Of a DNA stretch of 64,000 nucleotides, positions 46,101-57,777 are shown piece after piece. The DNA lies in contig CM045763.1 of assembly GCA_025200525.1 (NCBI GenBank), positions 85,898,131 to 85,962,130 on the forward strand, given 5' to 3'. The notes under the pieces were generated by a model. The model made no database searches. It had not been told where the DNA came from and saw only the letters and a list, made by a program, of their open reading frames with translations. This stretch comes from Camellia lanceoleosa. Its lineage: Eukaryota > Streptophyta > Magnoliopsida > Ericales > Theaceae. Position numbers and translations under genes: made by a program. How positions within the stretch are numbered: the first letter of the stretch is position 1; each line of letters starts with the position of its first letter.

Positions 46101-49100
46101 TGTCTGCAAAAAATCACATTGATCGGATATCGATAACTATATGATCAAATCAGTTATATACAACAAATGGATGGTGTTATAATTAATTATTGAAAAATAA
46201 ATAAATCTGATCAGATATCTATCGATATCTGATTAACGTGATTTTTTATAGGTAGATAGTGTTCGACGAGTTACACACATTGAACGGTTCAGATTATTAA
46301 AATGGGACCCGTGATGACCCCCACGAGCCAAACAAAACCGTCCAATGCTTTATACAAAAATTATCCAATAATTTCAAACTCCAATACACTCCAGCCGGTT
46401 GTACAGCTGGGGCCCACCCCTCTCTAATCATCTCTTACACACTTTTTTTATACAATTTTTTAATACACATTTTTTCATAAAAAGTCAAAAAGTTAACCCA
46501 AACCTCCATATTTTTTTTTTGTCTTTTTTAGTCCAAAAAGATTAAAAGTGCACTTTTTTAGGACACCCCAAACCAGCCCTTAATCTTTTGAATCAAACAT
46601 GACCTGAAAGTTTTAAGGTCCAACGCTATATAGCAATGGTTTTTCACCGTTTTATTTCACTAGGATCATTATTTTTTTAATGATTATTTCTAAGGAACCT
46701 ACGTAGAGAAGATACAAAATGCTGTCAATAAATCGATATATAACATTTTTCTTTTCATTATACTCTTTTTGTGTAATACAGAATATATTTTTGTTCTCTC
46801 TCTCTCTCTCTCTCCTTTGTACCTTAGGATCTTCAACCGTTAGAAGATGCGCTATGTGAGCTGGTTGCTGCAGATACGTTGACCATTTCTAAGCTCGTCA
46901 GCAAGTTTATATACAAAGGACATGCAAAGCAAGATAGCTTTCATAAAAGGTAACTTCGTTATTGTTGTTTTACTTCAACCTTTTGTTGGCTCTCATTCAC
47001 CAATTTGTTTTTATATGCATTTCTAGTGCTTTTGTTGTGGATTTTTATTATATAGGACTGTATCATGGACAAAGCTCTTGATTTTAGTGAAATTTATTGA
47101 TGAACAGAGTAGAGATCATCAACAAGTGTTTTTCTAGAAAAACAGTCGAAGAAATCTTATCATCACTAGTAAGTAAACTTGTCAAAAATTATTCCATTTG
47201 TTATATATCTATCCTTCTCAGAAAAAAGGTTAATTATACTTTTGATTCCTAAACTATGCACTACGTATCATTTGGTCTCCAACATTTTGATTGTGTCAAT
47301 TTCATCCCTAAAGTATTAAATGTTTCCTAAAGTGGTCCCGTGTTTGACATCATTTGTATTAGCCATCGGAATCAAAGCTAAATTTAGAAACAAAATTGAA
47401 CTTCGTCATCCAAAAAGTTATCGCAATAACTTTTTTGCTGAAGTATATCTTTTGTTTCCAAATTTATCCTTGATTCTGAGCTTTTATGGATGATGTCAGC
47501 TCGAGAACTACTTTAGGATACACTCTATACTTTGGCAATGAAATTAGTACAATTGAAATGTTGAAAACTCAAATGACAAAGAGCATGTACTTTAGAAATC
47601 AAAAGTGCAACTAACCCAAACAATAAGTTTTCACTGGTTCTTTTCTTTTATTTAGGAAGATGAAATGGAAACTGGAACAGATAAGTGGATTGTTGAGGCA
47701 ATAAGTTCTTTGAAGTCAGCTTCACCAACGAGTCTTAAAATTACTTTACGATCTGTAAGAATAATAATAAAAGCTCTCTTATTTTCATTGAATTCATTTG
47801 GAAAATTCCTTGTTACAAGTGCATTATAGCAACACTTAAGATGAGAGGGCACATTTGTTTGTGTCAGTTTGTATTGTGTACCCTCTTACAGGTGTATATA
47901 AGAGTAATGCTATACAAAAAAAAAAATTCATATATAATTTTCATACATAATGATGTGGCTTGTTGTGAACATTTCATTTCAAAACAAAACAAAATTGGAG
48001 ATGGATTTATGTATGAATATAATTTTTCTGTACATAATGAGCATCTATTTTGATTAGAACAGGATGTGTGCAAATTTACGATACAATTTCATTGAAGTTA
48101 CAACCCAATTACATCTGATCATAACTCCTAGATATGACTCCGTGAAGTCACTAATTGTTGGAGTTGCGGCCTGATGTGATTGAGTTGTAATTTTGCATTA
48201 ATCAAACCATAAACTTTGAAGTGTGCATCATGCACACCCTTGGAAGGTGTGCACTACAGATTCAACCTTTGTTCATTTCACTCTTAAAATCAATCTTGTT
48301 TGGTTCTTGATTAGATTAGAGAAGGAAGGGTGCTAAAACTTGAACATTGTCTCAGTCGTGAATTTACTCTCTGTCGTCATTTTATGCGAAGAACGGTCAA
48401 CAATGATTTCTATGAGGTATATAGAATCTATCGTTTTCATATATTCTAAAGGATAAAATATGTGTATGATCCTTAAAATATGGATTTGGTATCATTTTTT
48501 ATTCTTTAAATTTTAATTTTGTTTCTGTTTTTTTTTGTTAGTCAAATTAATTCTATTTCAAATGGACCATTAAAATCATTAACACAGTAATAATAAAAAT
48601 CTACATATAATCCTTGAAGTATGTGTTCCTTGTCACATTAGTTCCCCAAGTTTTTTAATTCTGTCACTTTAATTCTTAAACACTAATGAAGAAGATAAAG
48701 CATATTCTTACAATTTTAGGTATTAAATTGATAAAGTCGTCACTTTACAAAACTCAAATTTTAGGAAACATTTCTGATTTTTATTATTATCCTTTAATGA
48801 TTTAGACGGTCATCTAAAATTGGATTAATTTGACTCAAATTAGGAACTTTATGAACAAAATTGACAAAAAAACAGAAGTGACAAAGAACATGTACATAAA
48901 GGATATAAGTTTATTTCATCTTATTGTAAATTATAACTTTGTTTTTCAATCATGTAACATTAAACTTGCAGGGTGCCAGAGCTATGCTAATTGACAAAGA
49001 TAAAAAGCCCAAGGTACGTACCAAAAAAATAATAATAATAATTGTGTGTTACCTTTAGCATTCCTATATTAGACTACTTGCTTTTGTTTCAACATTAACA

Positions 49101-50188
49101 TTGGATCTTGAATTTGTAGAGAAATTTATAAAGGAAAAATAAAAAAGAAATAAAAGCTATTTTTCTATTTGTTTCTTCATCCATAAATTTCTCCACAAAT
49201 CTGAAATCCAAGCAAATCCTATAATATATATATATATATATAACCTAAGCAAAGGGATGGAGGAAGAAGGCAATTTTATGACGCGAAACTTGATATTATA
49301 TGTTTTGGGCTAGTAGTCCAACAGGTTATTTGGTAGTCATATTGACAGTTTCTGATCCACATCTCTACAGTTATTTAGAAAACTGATATTTATTATAGAA
49401 TATAAAGATTGGAATCTTAGAATATAGACGATCATGTAGTATGTAATCAAATATGTAAGATAATACATGTATTAGTAAATTTGATAAAATCATTCATTAC
49501 GATCATACGCTCCCTTAACTCAGTTGATTGGGATGTCAAATGTTCCTGACTGGTGGACATTCTTGTGATGACAGAGTATATTAGAGAAAACGTTTGCTTT
49601 ACATAAATTTTATTTGATGTATATTCTAGAAAAACAAAACAATGCGGAAGCGGTTCAGGAAAAAAACTTACAATGTGGAAGTGGTTCAAGAAAAAAACTT
49701 ACTCGTTTATCATTTTTCTTTACAGCAAACGTAAGAATGACTTATGTTCACTTCTTAATTTGTGCTGTAGTTTTGTCACTTCAATCGAACGATGCCATGA
49801 ATCCACAGCACAACAAAAGCTCTCAGCACACACTGAGAAAATGTCAGAATTTTCCCCTCAACTGAAGTTTGAACAAACAATTATCGTTATTTAGGTTCTT
49901 TGGATTATAGAAGTAATTACAACAATGAAAGAGGATTTGTCTACAATATGCCTAAAAAATATGAACTTGTACTACTTCGAACCGTGCTTGTAATTTGATT
50001 GTTACTATGACTTGTTCCTTCTTCTTCTTTTGTTTTTGTTTTTACAGTGGGAGCCTCCACAACTATGGCAAGTCAGTGAAGAAATGGTAGATCGGTTTTT
50101 TGCTGAAGCTGAGGATGATGATGAATGGGAAAATTTACATCTTCCTAATAGATCAGGCCTAAGTAATCCAATAAAACCAAAGCTCTAA
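37132..50188 (+). CDS. CHY1-like: 3-hydroxyisobutyryl-CoA hydrolase-like gene, 5' exon missing
   Basis: Twelve GT-AG exons: 37132-37200, 38444-38507, 38683-38762, 39287-39370, 41766-41850, 44576-44661, 46828-46949, 47108-47168, 47656-47754, 48315-48416, 48972-49013, 50048-50188. Together 1035 bases, continuous phase, 344 residues and a stop. The enzyme hydrolyses 3-hydroxyisobutyryl-CoA in valine breakdown. Crotonase-fold motifs: GKAFCAGGDV and GGGAGLS (oxyanion pocket), MPEASIGLFPDVGA (with the family's catalytic Glu and Asp), LTGARINGIEMLACGLATHF, NKCFSRKTVEEI. The final PKL is a plausible plant peroxisomal signal, as in CHY1 (AKL). Against CHY1 (about 378 residues) the first 30-40 residues, with LNRPxxLNAL, are absent; they are expected upstream of the acceptor at 37131. 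It could be a live gene with a distant first exon or a 5'-truncated copy. Confidence 0.88.
38007..38128. mobile_element. Small inverted-repeat element in hydrolase intron
   Basis: 'ttcacctcctatgt' near 38010 is inverted as 'acataggaggtgaag' near 38115-38128, with an A-run between. It lies in the intron after the 37132-37200 exon. Confidence 0.5.
38886..39025. mobile_element. Hairpin MITE in hydrolase intron
   Basis: Arms of about 55 bp: 'gctaggaacacagatgtgtt' and 'aacacaaatgtgagacca' at the left are mirrored by 'gtctcacatttgtgtt' and 'aacacatctctgttcctag' at the right. Nearly the whole element is stem, with a short loop near 38950-38970. Confidence 0.7.
39745..40950. other. Possible old LTR-like remnant in hydrolase intron
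   Basis: Begins TGTCACACCCTAATATG, a start often seen in plant gypsy LTRs, then continues with repetitive sequence in which 'aagttcaaa' followed by 'tgacattttaa'-type words recurs. No matching end, target duplication or coding part was found. Confidence 0.25.
42590..43900. other. Degenerate repeat-like sequence in hydrolase intron
   Basis: Higher GC and protein-like composition than the surrounding intron, but no continuous frame and no motif I can name. It contains a long T-run and CTT microsatellite at about 43211-43258. It may be a decayed retroelement. Confidence 0.3.
45590..46606. mobile_element. Older MITE split by a Tourist-like element
   Basis: 'gggcatgtttgattg' at 45593 faces 'gaatcaaacatgacct' at about 46590-46606 as inverted ends. 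The Tourist-like element 45817-46579 sits between them, so this appears to be a MITE-in-MITE nest in the intron before exon 46828. Borders of the outer element are approximate. Confidence 0.45.
45817..46579. mobile_element. Tourist-like (PIF/Harbinger) element, copy 1 (763 bp)
   Basis: Ends GGCCTGGTTTGG and CCAAACCAGCCC are inverted. It is flanked by TTA at 45814-45816 and 46580-46582. The interior shares long stretches with copy 2 (52803-53544) in opposite orientation, including 'cgaacggttcagatta'-type, 'cggatatcgata' and 'gtgcacttttt' words. No transposase is visible. Confidence 0.8.
47231..47626. mobile_element. Inverted-repeat element in hydrolase intron (about 400 bp)
   Basis: Arms of about 100 bp: 'ttaattatacttttgattcc' at the left mirrors 'aaatcaaaagtgcaactaa' at the right, followed inward by paired 'catttggtctccaacatttt' and 'gaaatgttgaaaactcaaatg'. 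It lies between exons 47108-47168 and 47656-47754. No secure target duplication. Confidence 0.65.
48450..48912. mobile_element. Second inverted-repeat element in hydrolase intron
   Basis: Arms pair over more than 100 bp, for example 'gtcaaattaattctattt' near 48540 with 'ccaattttagatgacc' plus 'gtcaaattaat' read inverted near 48800-48840. Similar in plan to 47231-47626; borders are approximate. Confidence 0.5.
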
Positions 50189-51479
50189 GTTTTAAGGCAG
50201 CAAAAAGTGAAACAATCTATGAAGAACACTAGAGGGCAAACGAAATTCTGATTGGAATGCATGTGTACTCTTATTTTAATTATGCCTTTTGATATTTGTC
50301 GGAATTATGCCGAAACATTAATGTTTCCAGTTTAAAAAATGGGCAAGACATTTACCCTTTCTAAATATTGCGAGTACATGCACGAGGATCTTAAATTAGT
50401 AGATGAATATGATTTGTACAAGGCATAGAAAGAGGTACAATGCATAGGATGGGACATGAAGCTACATACATCACTCTGTTTTAGATGAGTTATGCTTTTA
50501 TGAGTTTGCTTATTATGCACTAGGTCTTAGTTTGTTGCTTCCCGGAGACAACTAGCTTGGCACCACTATAGCCTCTCTCAACCTCACAATGAAGAGAAAC
50601 ATCGATCAACACCCTACTTGCCCCAAACTTGGCAAAATAACATTTTACCATGTCTAAGTGAAAAATGTCTTTTTCAGAGATGTTTAGGGTTTTTGTTTCC
50701 CCAAATGGTTCAAGAATAATATTAAAGGAGGAGATCAAACGTCATAAGGTCAATTATCCTTTTTTCCCCTCCATAAGGACTTATTTTTGCCACCTAATGC
50801 ACGATCCCATTTTGAGTTTGCTTAAACAAACAAAGCTTTAATAAAAAAAACCTAAAAGTTTGCAATATATATTTTTGTAATAGTTCAAAAAATTTCGTAA
50901 GATCGGGACTATATTTTAAAAATTTTAATTATAAACATTTAGAATTTAAATAATTTCCTGCCTTGGCCAAATATTCTGGTTCTGCATTTTTATTTTTTTA
51001 TTTTTTTGCGGGTACAAATTTCAGCTTTGGACACACCTGAAATTCAAATTGCATTAAATTGATGTATATGCATATATATAAATTTGGCCAACTGGAGGTA
51101 TGGAAATTGATGTTGGAGAAAAAAAAAATAATAATAATATCTGCAATAAACAATGACCCAGATCAATATGTTTAGGAATACCTCTCCAAATTATTTCTGA
51201 CCTTCTGGTTGAATGCATTATTAGCGATAAAATTAATGCATTATTAGCGATAAAATTATATGAGAATATTGAGACAGAGTAATTTATAGGATTATCATTT
51301 GGTTGAAAGTGTATTTAGATAGAATGACAGAAAAATTTAGACCTAAAATTTAGACGAGCCTCGACAGGAACTCACAATAGCTTTCTGTGACTTCAAGTCA
51401 CAACAGAATCCTATGTCATTATTTTCTCATAATTAAACACAAATAGTTGATTCCATCTTTTTTATGAATTACAATCACT

Positions 51480-51900
51480 TTATTTGGTTATATTTTTTTA
51501 AAAATTATACTTTCTTGTTTTTCATTATTATTATTTTTATTGAATTTTTTTAATATTTTAAGTAATTTTTTTAACCTTTTAGACATACGTAACATAAATA
51601 TACTTAAAAAGTAAAAAATTTGTGAAAAAAACCTTTTAAAAATTCACTAAATATCAAAAATAAAAAATAAAAAATAAAAACGAAAATCCAGTACATTTTT
51701 TAAAAATATTTTTATGTATTTATTAATTTTTTAAAATATTTTTTTACAAATTTTTTACTTTTTAGATACATCTAAGTAAGGTACATCTAAAAAAGTAAAA
51801 AAAATGTTTGAAATTTTAAAAATATTTACTAAAAATAAAAAAATACGAAAATCAAAAATCTCAATTTTCAAAAAATTTAATCTAAAAAAGAATATTCTTC
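51480..51900. repeat. AT-rich dispersed repeat
   Basis: Shares order and words ('cttttagacatacgt', 'acttaaaaagtaaaaaattt', 'tttttactttttagataca', 'acgaaaatcaaaaa') with the foldback arms at 54210-54370 and 54840-55020; a more diverged copy is near 59290-59600. Confidence 0.6.
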
Positions 51901-52258
51901 AAAAAAATTTTTGGCCATATACCCAAGAATCACCAAATGACTTCTCCAATGGGCAAGAAAAACACTAAACACCCATTGTGTTTGGTTCTGATTGTCAGAG
52001 TTAATTTTCAGAATTTTGTTTTGAAAATATGACAATTGTTTGGCTTCATTTTTTTAATTTTGTAAGTTAAATTTAAAATCCCTCCACATTAAATATTAGG
52101 TCAACGTAAAATTTAAAAATCCGCCACATTAGACTTTCGGTCAATTTACTGGAACCATTCAACAATACCAAAAAAAAAAAAAAAAATCAACAAAACAAAA
52201 AAGAACAAGTCACATTAAGAAGTGAAAAAAAGAGAACAAGTCACATGTCTTTGAAAAA

Positions 52259-52402
52259 TGATTTGTGGCACTAATTTTCCTGGCAGTAATGGCACTAATT
52301 TTTTGTTTTGGTAACTTTGTTTTTTTTTTTTTTTTTTTTTTAACCTGATATAGAAATTAGTGCCATTAGTGCCAGGAAATTTAGTGCCACAAATCACAAC
52401 TG
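52259..52402. mobile_element. Hairpin MITE around a T-run
   Basis: 'gatttgtggcactaatttt' and 'ggcactaatttttt' at the left mirror 'aaattagtgccattagtgcc' and 'tttagtgccacaaatc' at the right, with a run of T between. Confidence 0.75.
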
Positions 52403-52802
52403 CATATCTTTTTCCAAGTGTGTATCCATTTTTGGATTTTGTAAACTTTTTATGATTTTTACACTTAACCAAACAAAAACTCTAAAAAAATTTAAAAAAT
52501 GAGTTTAAAAAATAGAAACCAAACATGTTTTGAAAAAATTATTAGTTAGTTTTGGGATATCATGTGACCATGTTCTAAATCAATTACAAATTTTATGTCG
52601 TTTCATATTTGTCAATCATTCAAAATAAAATTATTAATCTCATTTTCTCCACCAATCACAATACAAGTACACTGCATGACCAACTAATAACTTCTCATAA
52701 CTTTGAATTGTTTTGGAAACAGGTTAAAATCTAATTTTTTAATTTTTTTTCAAAAAATATGTAAAAAAATAATATAATTAAAAATAAAAAAATTTATTCT
52801 TA

Positions 52803-53544
52803 GGGCTGGTTTGGGGTGACCTAAAAAAGTGCACTTTTTGTCTTTTTGGACTAAAAAAGTTGAAAAAAAAATATGAAGGTTTGGGTTAACTTTTTAGATT
52901 TTTATGAAAAAATGTGTATTAAAAAATTATATAAAAAGAGTGTGTAAGAGATGAATAGTGACAGGTGGGCCCCAGCCGTACAAATCGGCAGTTGGGAAGG
53001 AGAGTTGGAAATTATTGGCTATTTTTGGTACAAAGCACTGCATGGTTTTGTTTGGTCCGTAGGGGTCATCATGGGTCCCATTTTAATAATCTGAACTGTT
53101 CAATGTGTATAACTCGTCGAACACTATATACTTATAAAAAATCACGTTAATCGGATATTGATAGCTATCTGATCAGATATATTTATTTTTCAATCATTAA
53201 TTATAACACCATCCATTTGTCGTACATAACTGATCTGATCATATAGTTATCGATATCCGATCAATGTGATTTTTTGCAGACATATAGTACTCGACGAATT
53301 CTACACATCTAACGGTTCAGATTATCAAAACGGGACCCGTGATAGGCCCTACAGGCCAAACAGTGGTGTGTGTACAAACCACACCCAATTCTTTCATATA
53401 TATGCACTGCCGCTGCACAGCAGCCGGCTTTGGGTCAATTCGGTGTGTACTTTGGGCAGAAAATTTTTTTTTTGGGTGAATAGTGATATCTTTTTGGATT
53501 TTGGAGTAACTTTTTGACTGATTTAGGGTACCCCAAACCAACCC
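52803..53544. mobile_element. Tourist-like (PIF/Harbinger) element, copy 2 (742 bp)
   Basis: Ends GGGCTGGTTTGGGGT and ACCCCAAACCAACCC. TTA flanks at 52800-52802 and 53545-53547. Same family as 45817-46579 in inverted orientation. Confidence 0.85.
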
Positions 53545-53912
53545 TTAACCTCTTTCATAAAAAATGGGGCTTTTCCCATATTAAGCCAAATTACTATCTT
53601 AATTCCCAAACTAGGCCTAGTTTGGACGGAATTCCCAAACTAGGCTGAAGCGCTATTACAAATCACGCTTTCACTGTTTGAAGCAGAAAATTTGATGAAT
53701 AGTGAAAGTACAAAACACGCTTTTAATTAAGAAAGCATGGTTATAAACCACGCTTTTAAGGTAAATTTGTTTTCTAAAGAAAACGTGGTTTCAAACCATA
53801 CTTTCATTGTGCAAATGAAGAAAACTTGATTCCAAACCACGCTTTTACTGTGTATATCTATTTTCTTAAGAAAACTTTTAAAATATATTAAAATGTGATC
53901 AAAATAAAACTT

Positions 53913-53985
53913 GAGTTTTCTGTAGCTCAAATGGTAATGCATTTGTTTTGCCACGCCTCTGCGCAGGTTCAATCCACAGCAACTC
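53913..53985 (+). other. tRNA-like segment in left foldback arm
   Basis: 73 bases: 5' GAGTT pairs with 3' AACTC, an A-box-like TAGCTCAAATGG at 53923-53934 and a B-box-like GGTTCAATCC at 53966-53975, one base short of the consensus. It looks tRNA-derived rather than a working tRNA gene; no clean anticodon stem is visible. Confidence 0.5.
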
Positions 53986-55242
53986 CAAACAGTTTGCTAC
54001 CTTTCAAAATAAATTCAACTCTTTTTTTTTTTTTTTTTACTCTATACTTTATATATTTATTATGTAATTTTTTTATCAAAAAAAAGTAAAATGTTTGTTT
54101 GGTTAACTAAAATTTTTTTCTATAAAATACAATTTTTTTCAAAATGTCAACATAATTGTTTAAAAAATATTCAGTGTATTTGGTTTGAGTTTTTTGGATT
54201 TAGTTATTTGAAAACTGAGTTTTTTGATTTTCGTATTTTTTTGTTTTCAGTGAATATTTTTAAAATTTTAAACATTTTTTTTTACTCTTTTAGATGCACC
54301 TTAGTTAGATGTATCTAAAAAGTAAAAAATTTGTGAAAAAATATTTTAAAAAATTAATAAATACATAAAAGTACAAAAAATGTATTGAAAAAATAATTTT
54401 GTATTTTTAGTATTTTTTAAGCAAAATATTTATTTTTTCAGCAAAATGTACTAAAAAAAATATGCACAGTGAAAGCGTACTCAAAAAATATTTTTTCAGC
54501 AAAATGCACGCTTTTAAAATGTACTAAAATATTTTAAAAACGTACATTTTTTGAGTACATTTTGCTGAAAAAATTAATATTTTGTATTAATTTTTTCAGT
54601 ACATTTTTTTGTATTTTTATATTTTTTGTATTTTTCACTCACTCTATACTTTATATATTTATGAAAAAATTAAAAAATGTACGCTTTTAAAATATTTTAG
54701 TACATTTTAAAAGCGTACATTTTGCTGAAAAAATATTTTTTGAGTACGTTTTAACTGTGCATGTTTTTTTGAGTACATTTTGCTGAAAAAATTAATATTT
54801 TGCTGAAAAAATACTAAAAATACAAAAATATTTTTTCAGTACATTTTTTGTATTTTTATGTATTTATTAATTTTTTAAAATATTTTTTCACAAATTTTTT
54901 ACTTTTTAGATACATCTAACTAAGATGCATCTAACAAAATAAATAAAAAAAATGTTTAAAATTTTAAAAATATTCACTAAAAAAAAAAATACGAAAATCA
55001 AAAAACTCAATTTTCAAATAACTAAATCCAAAAAACTCAAACTAAATACACTGAATACTTTTTAAATAATTATGTTGACATTTTGAAAAAAATTGTATTT
55101 TATAGAAAAAAAAATTAGTTAACCAAACAAACATTTTACTTTTTTTTGATAAAAAAATTACATAATAAATATATAAAGTATAGAGTGAGTGGAAGGAAAA
55201 AAAAAAAGAGTTGAATTTAATTTGAAAGGTAGCAACTGTTTG

Positions 55243-55315
55243 GAGTTGCTGTGGATTGAACCTGCACAGAGACGTGGCAAAACAAATACACTACAATTTG
55301 AGCTACAGAGAATTC
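55243..55315 (-). other. tRNA-like segment in right foldback arm
   Basis: Inverted, slightly diverged copy of 53913-53985, same 73-base length; the B-box GGTTCAATCC is kept on the minus strand. Confidence 0.5.
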
Positions 55316-55444
55316 AAGTTTTATTTTGATCACGTTTTAATATATTTTAAAAGTATTCTTAAGAAAACAGATATGCACAGTGCTTTTTTCATATGAACAG
55401 TGAAGCATGGTTTGGAACCACGTTTTCTTTAGAAAACAAATTTA

Positions 55445-57777
55445 GGGGCATTTCCCTAAATAAGCCAAAATGGTAAAGGAATTCCCAAACTAAGCCTAGT
55501 TTTAAAAGAATTCGCAAAATAAGCTAACTCGCGGTTCATAATCGCGAGTCCACCCCTCTCGCGTAAAATTTGGCAAATCTTAAACTCGCTGTTACGAGAA
55601 GCGAGTTTGATTAAAAACTCGCGATTACGAAACGCGAGTTTAATTAATTTTTTTTTTCTTTTGAACTCGCTTTTCACAAGCACGATTTCATCCAATTTTT
55701 TATTTTTATTTTTTATTTTTTTTTTTCTGAACTCGTGGTTCCTAACCACGCTTTTTGGCCAAAATTTATTTGTGCTGAACTCGTGATTTCTAACCACGCT
55801 TTTTGGCCAAACACATCCACTCACACAAACACTCTCACTCTCTCACTTTGATTACTTTTTGGCCAAACACATCCACTCAAACAACCACTCACACGTCACA
55901 CTCAATATATATATATAAATTTTAATATATATTTATAATTTAATATATATAAATTTTATTTCATAAAATTGAAATCAATATTAAATATATATAATAATTT
56001 ATAATAACAAATAATAATCAACTATATAAAATGATTATTTTTTATTTTAATTCTTAATTTTTTTTATTTTATTGTTTAGGAATAAAATTTATTTTTCTTA
56101 TTTTAGGATTTAAGGTTTAATTCTTAAAATTTATTTTTTTTTATTTTAGGGTTTAGGATTTATAAAAAAAATAAATTTTAAGAATTAAACTATAAATTCT
56201 AAACCCTAAATCCTAAATTCTAAAATAAAAATAAATAAATTTTAAGAATTAAACCCTAAATTTCAAAAATAAAAATAAATAAATTTTATCCCTAAACAGT
56301 GAAATAAAAAAAAATTAAGATAGTAAACATTTTGTTCAAGGCTAAAATTAACAAACATATTTTTTAGTTTATGTTTTAAGATTTTTTTAAACATTTTGTT
56401 CATGTCTAAAATATTTATATTTATGTTTATTATTTATGATAATGGGATCGCACATATTATAATTGAAAAAATATTAATTAAAAAAAATATTTGAAAAAAA
56501 TTTAATTGGAAAAAACGTGGTTTGTAAAAATTATTGAAATTTTTTTTTTGGAAAAATCTTTGGTTTATAATTTATTTATTTCTAAAAATAAACAGAAACC
56601 AATTTATAAAATTTTTATAAGCATAAACCAAAAACGTAAATGTTACCAAACGCTACCTTAGTGTTTAGGGATAAAATTTATTTTTTTATTTCAGGGTTTA
56701 AGGTTTAATTCTTAAAATTTATTTATTTTTATTTTAGGGTTTAGAATTTATAGTTTAATTCTTCAAATTTTTTTATTTTTTATAAATCCTAAGCCCTAAA
56801 ATAAAAATAAATAAATTTTAAGAATTAAACCTTAAATCCTGAAATAAAAAAAATAAATTTTATCCCTAAACAGTAAAATAAAATAAAAAATTAAGATAAT
56901 AACTTTAGGGGAAAAAATTAAGATAGTAAATTCTAAAAAAAATTTAGGGTTTAGAATTTATGATCTTAATTTTTTTTACAATTTACTATCTAAATTTTTT
57001 CCCCTAAAAAAATTTAGGGTTTAGAATTTACTATCTTAATTTTTTTTTATTTTACTGTTTAGGGATAAAATTTATTTATTTTTATTTTAGGATTTAGGAT
57101 TTAAGGTTTAGAATTTATAGTTTAATTCTTAAAATTTATTTTATTTTTATAAATCCTAAACCCTAAAATAAAAAAAAAAATAAATTTTAAGAATTAAACC
57201 TTAAACCCTAAAATAAGAAAAATAAATTTTATTCCTAAACAGTAAAATAAAAAAAAATTAAGAATTAAAATAAAAGTAATCATTTTATATAGTTGATTAT
57301 TATTTGTTATTATAAATTATTATATATATTTAATATTGATTTCAATTTTATTACATAAAATTTATATATATATATATATATATTGAGTGTGACGTGTGAG
57401 TGGTTGTGTGAGTGGATGTGTTTGGCCAAAAAGCGTGGTTAGGAACCACGAGTTCAGCACAAATAAATTTTGGCCAAAAAGCGTGATTAGGAATAACGAG
57501 TTCAGAAAAAAAAATTTTGGATGAAATCGTGCTTGTGAAAAGCGAGTTCAAAAGAAAAAAAAATTAATTAAACTTGCGTTTTGTAACCGCGAGTTCTTAA
57601 TCAAACTCGCTTTTCGTAACAGCGAGTTTAAGATTTGCCAGATTTCACGCGAGAGGGGTGAAAAAGTGTTGAACTCGCGATTGTGAACCGCGAGTTAGCT
57701 TATTTTGAAAATTCTTTTAAAACTAGGCTTAGTTTGAGAATTCCTTTACTATTTTGGCTTATTTAGGGAAATGCCCC
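55445..57777. mobile_element. Inner foldback element, 9-bp target duplication (2333 bp)
   Basis: Ends GGGGCATTTCCCTAAATAAG and its inverse; arms of about 550 bp (55445-55990 against 57230-57777). Flanked by ACAAATTTA at 55436-55444 and 57778-57786. The 9-bp size suggests Mutator mobilisation. The arms carry many short 'aactcgcg'/'cgcgagtt' palindromic words. The middle (56060-57260) holds stacked inverted copies with 'tttagggttta' words. Minus frames in the arms (55456-55824, 57351-57551) are low-complexity repeats of the arm. Confidence 0.88.

Larger units (their letters stand above)
50189..52799. other. Sequence downstream of the hydrolase gene
   Basis: Presumed 3' UTR, then AT-rich repeats. 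A minus frame at 50520-50738 (72 codons, with SRVLIDVSLHCEVERGY) looks protein-like in composition, but I do not recognise it. 51480-51900 belongs to an AT-rich repeat also present in the foldback arms. A hairpin element is at 52259-52402. Confidence 0.45.

Noticed and set aside
53913..53985. Functional tRNA gene
   Set aside because: No clean anticodon stem, the B-box is one base short, and the segment is duplicated as part of inverted arms.
55456..55824. 122-codon minus frame in the inner foldback arm
   Set aside because: Repetitive translation of the arm's 'aactcgcg' words; mirrored at 57351-57551.
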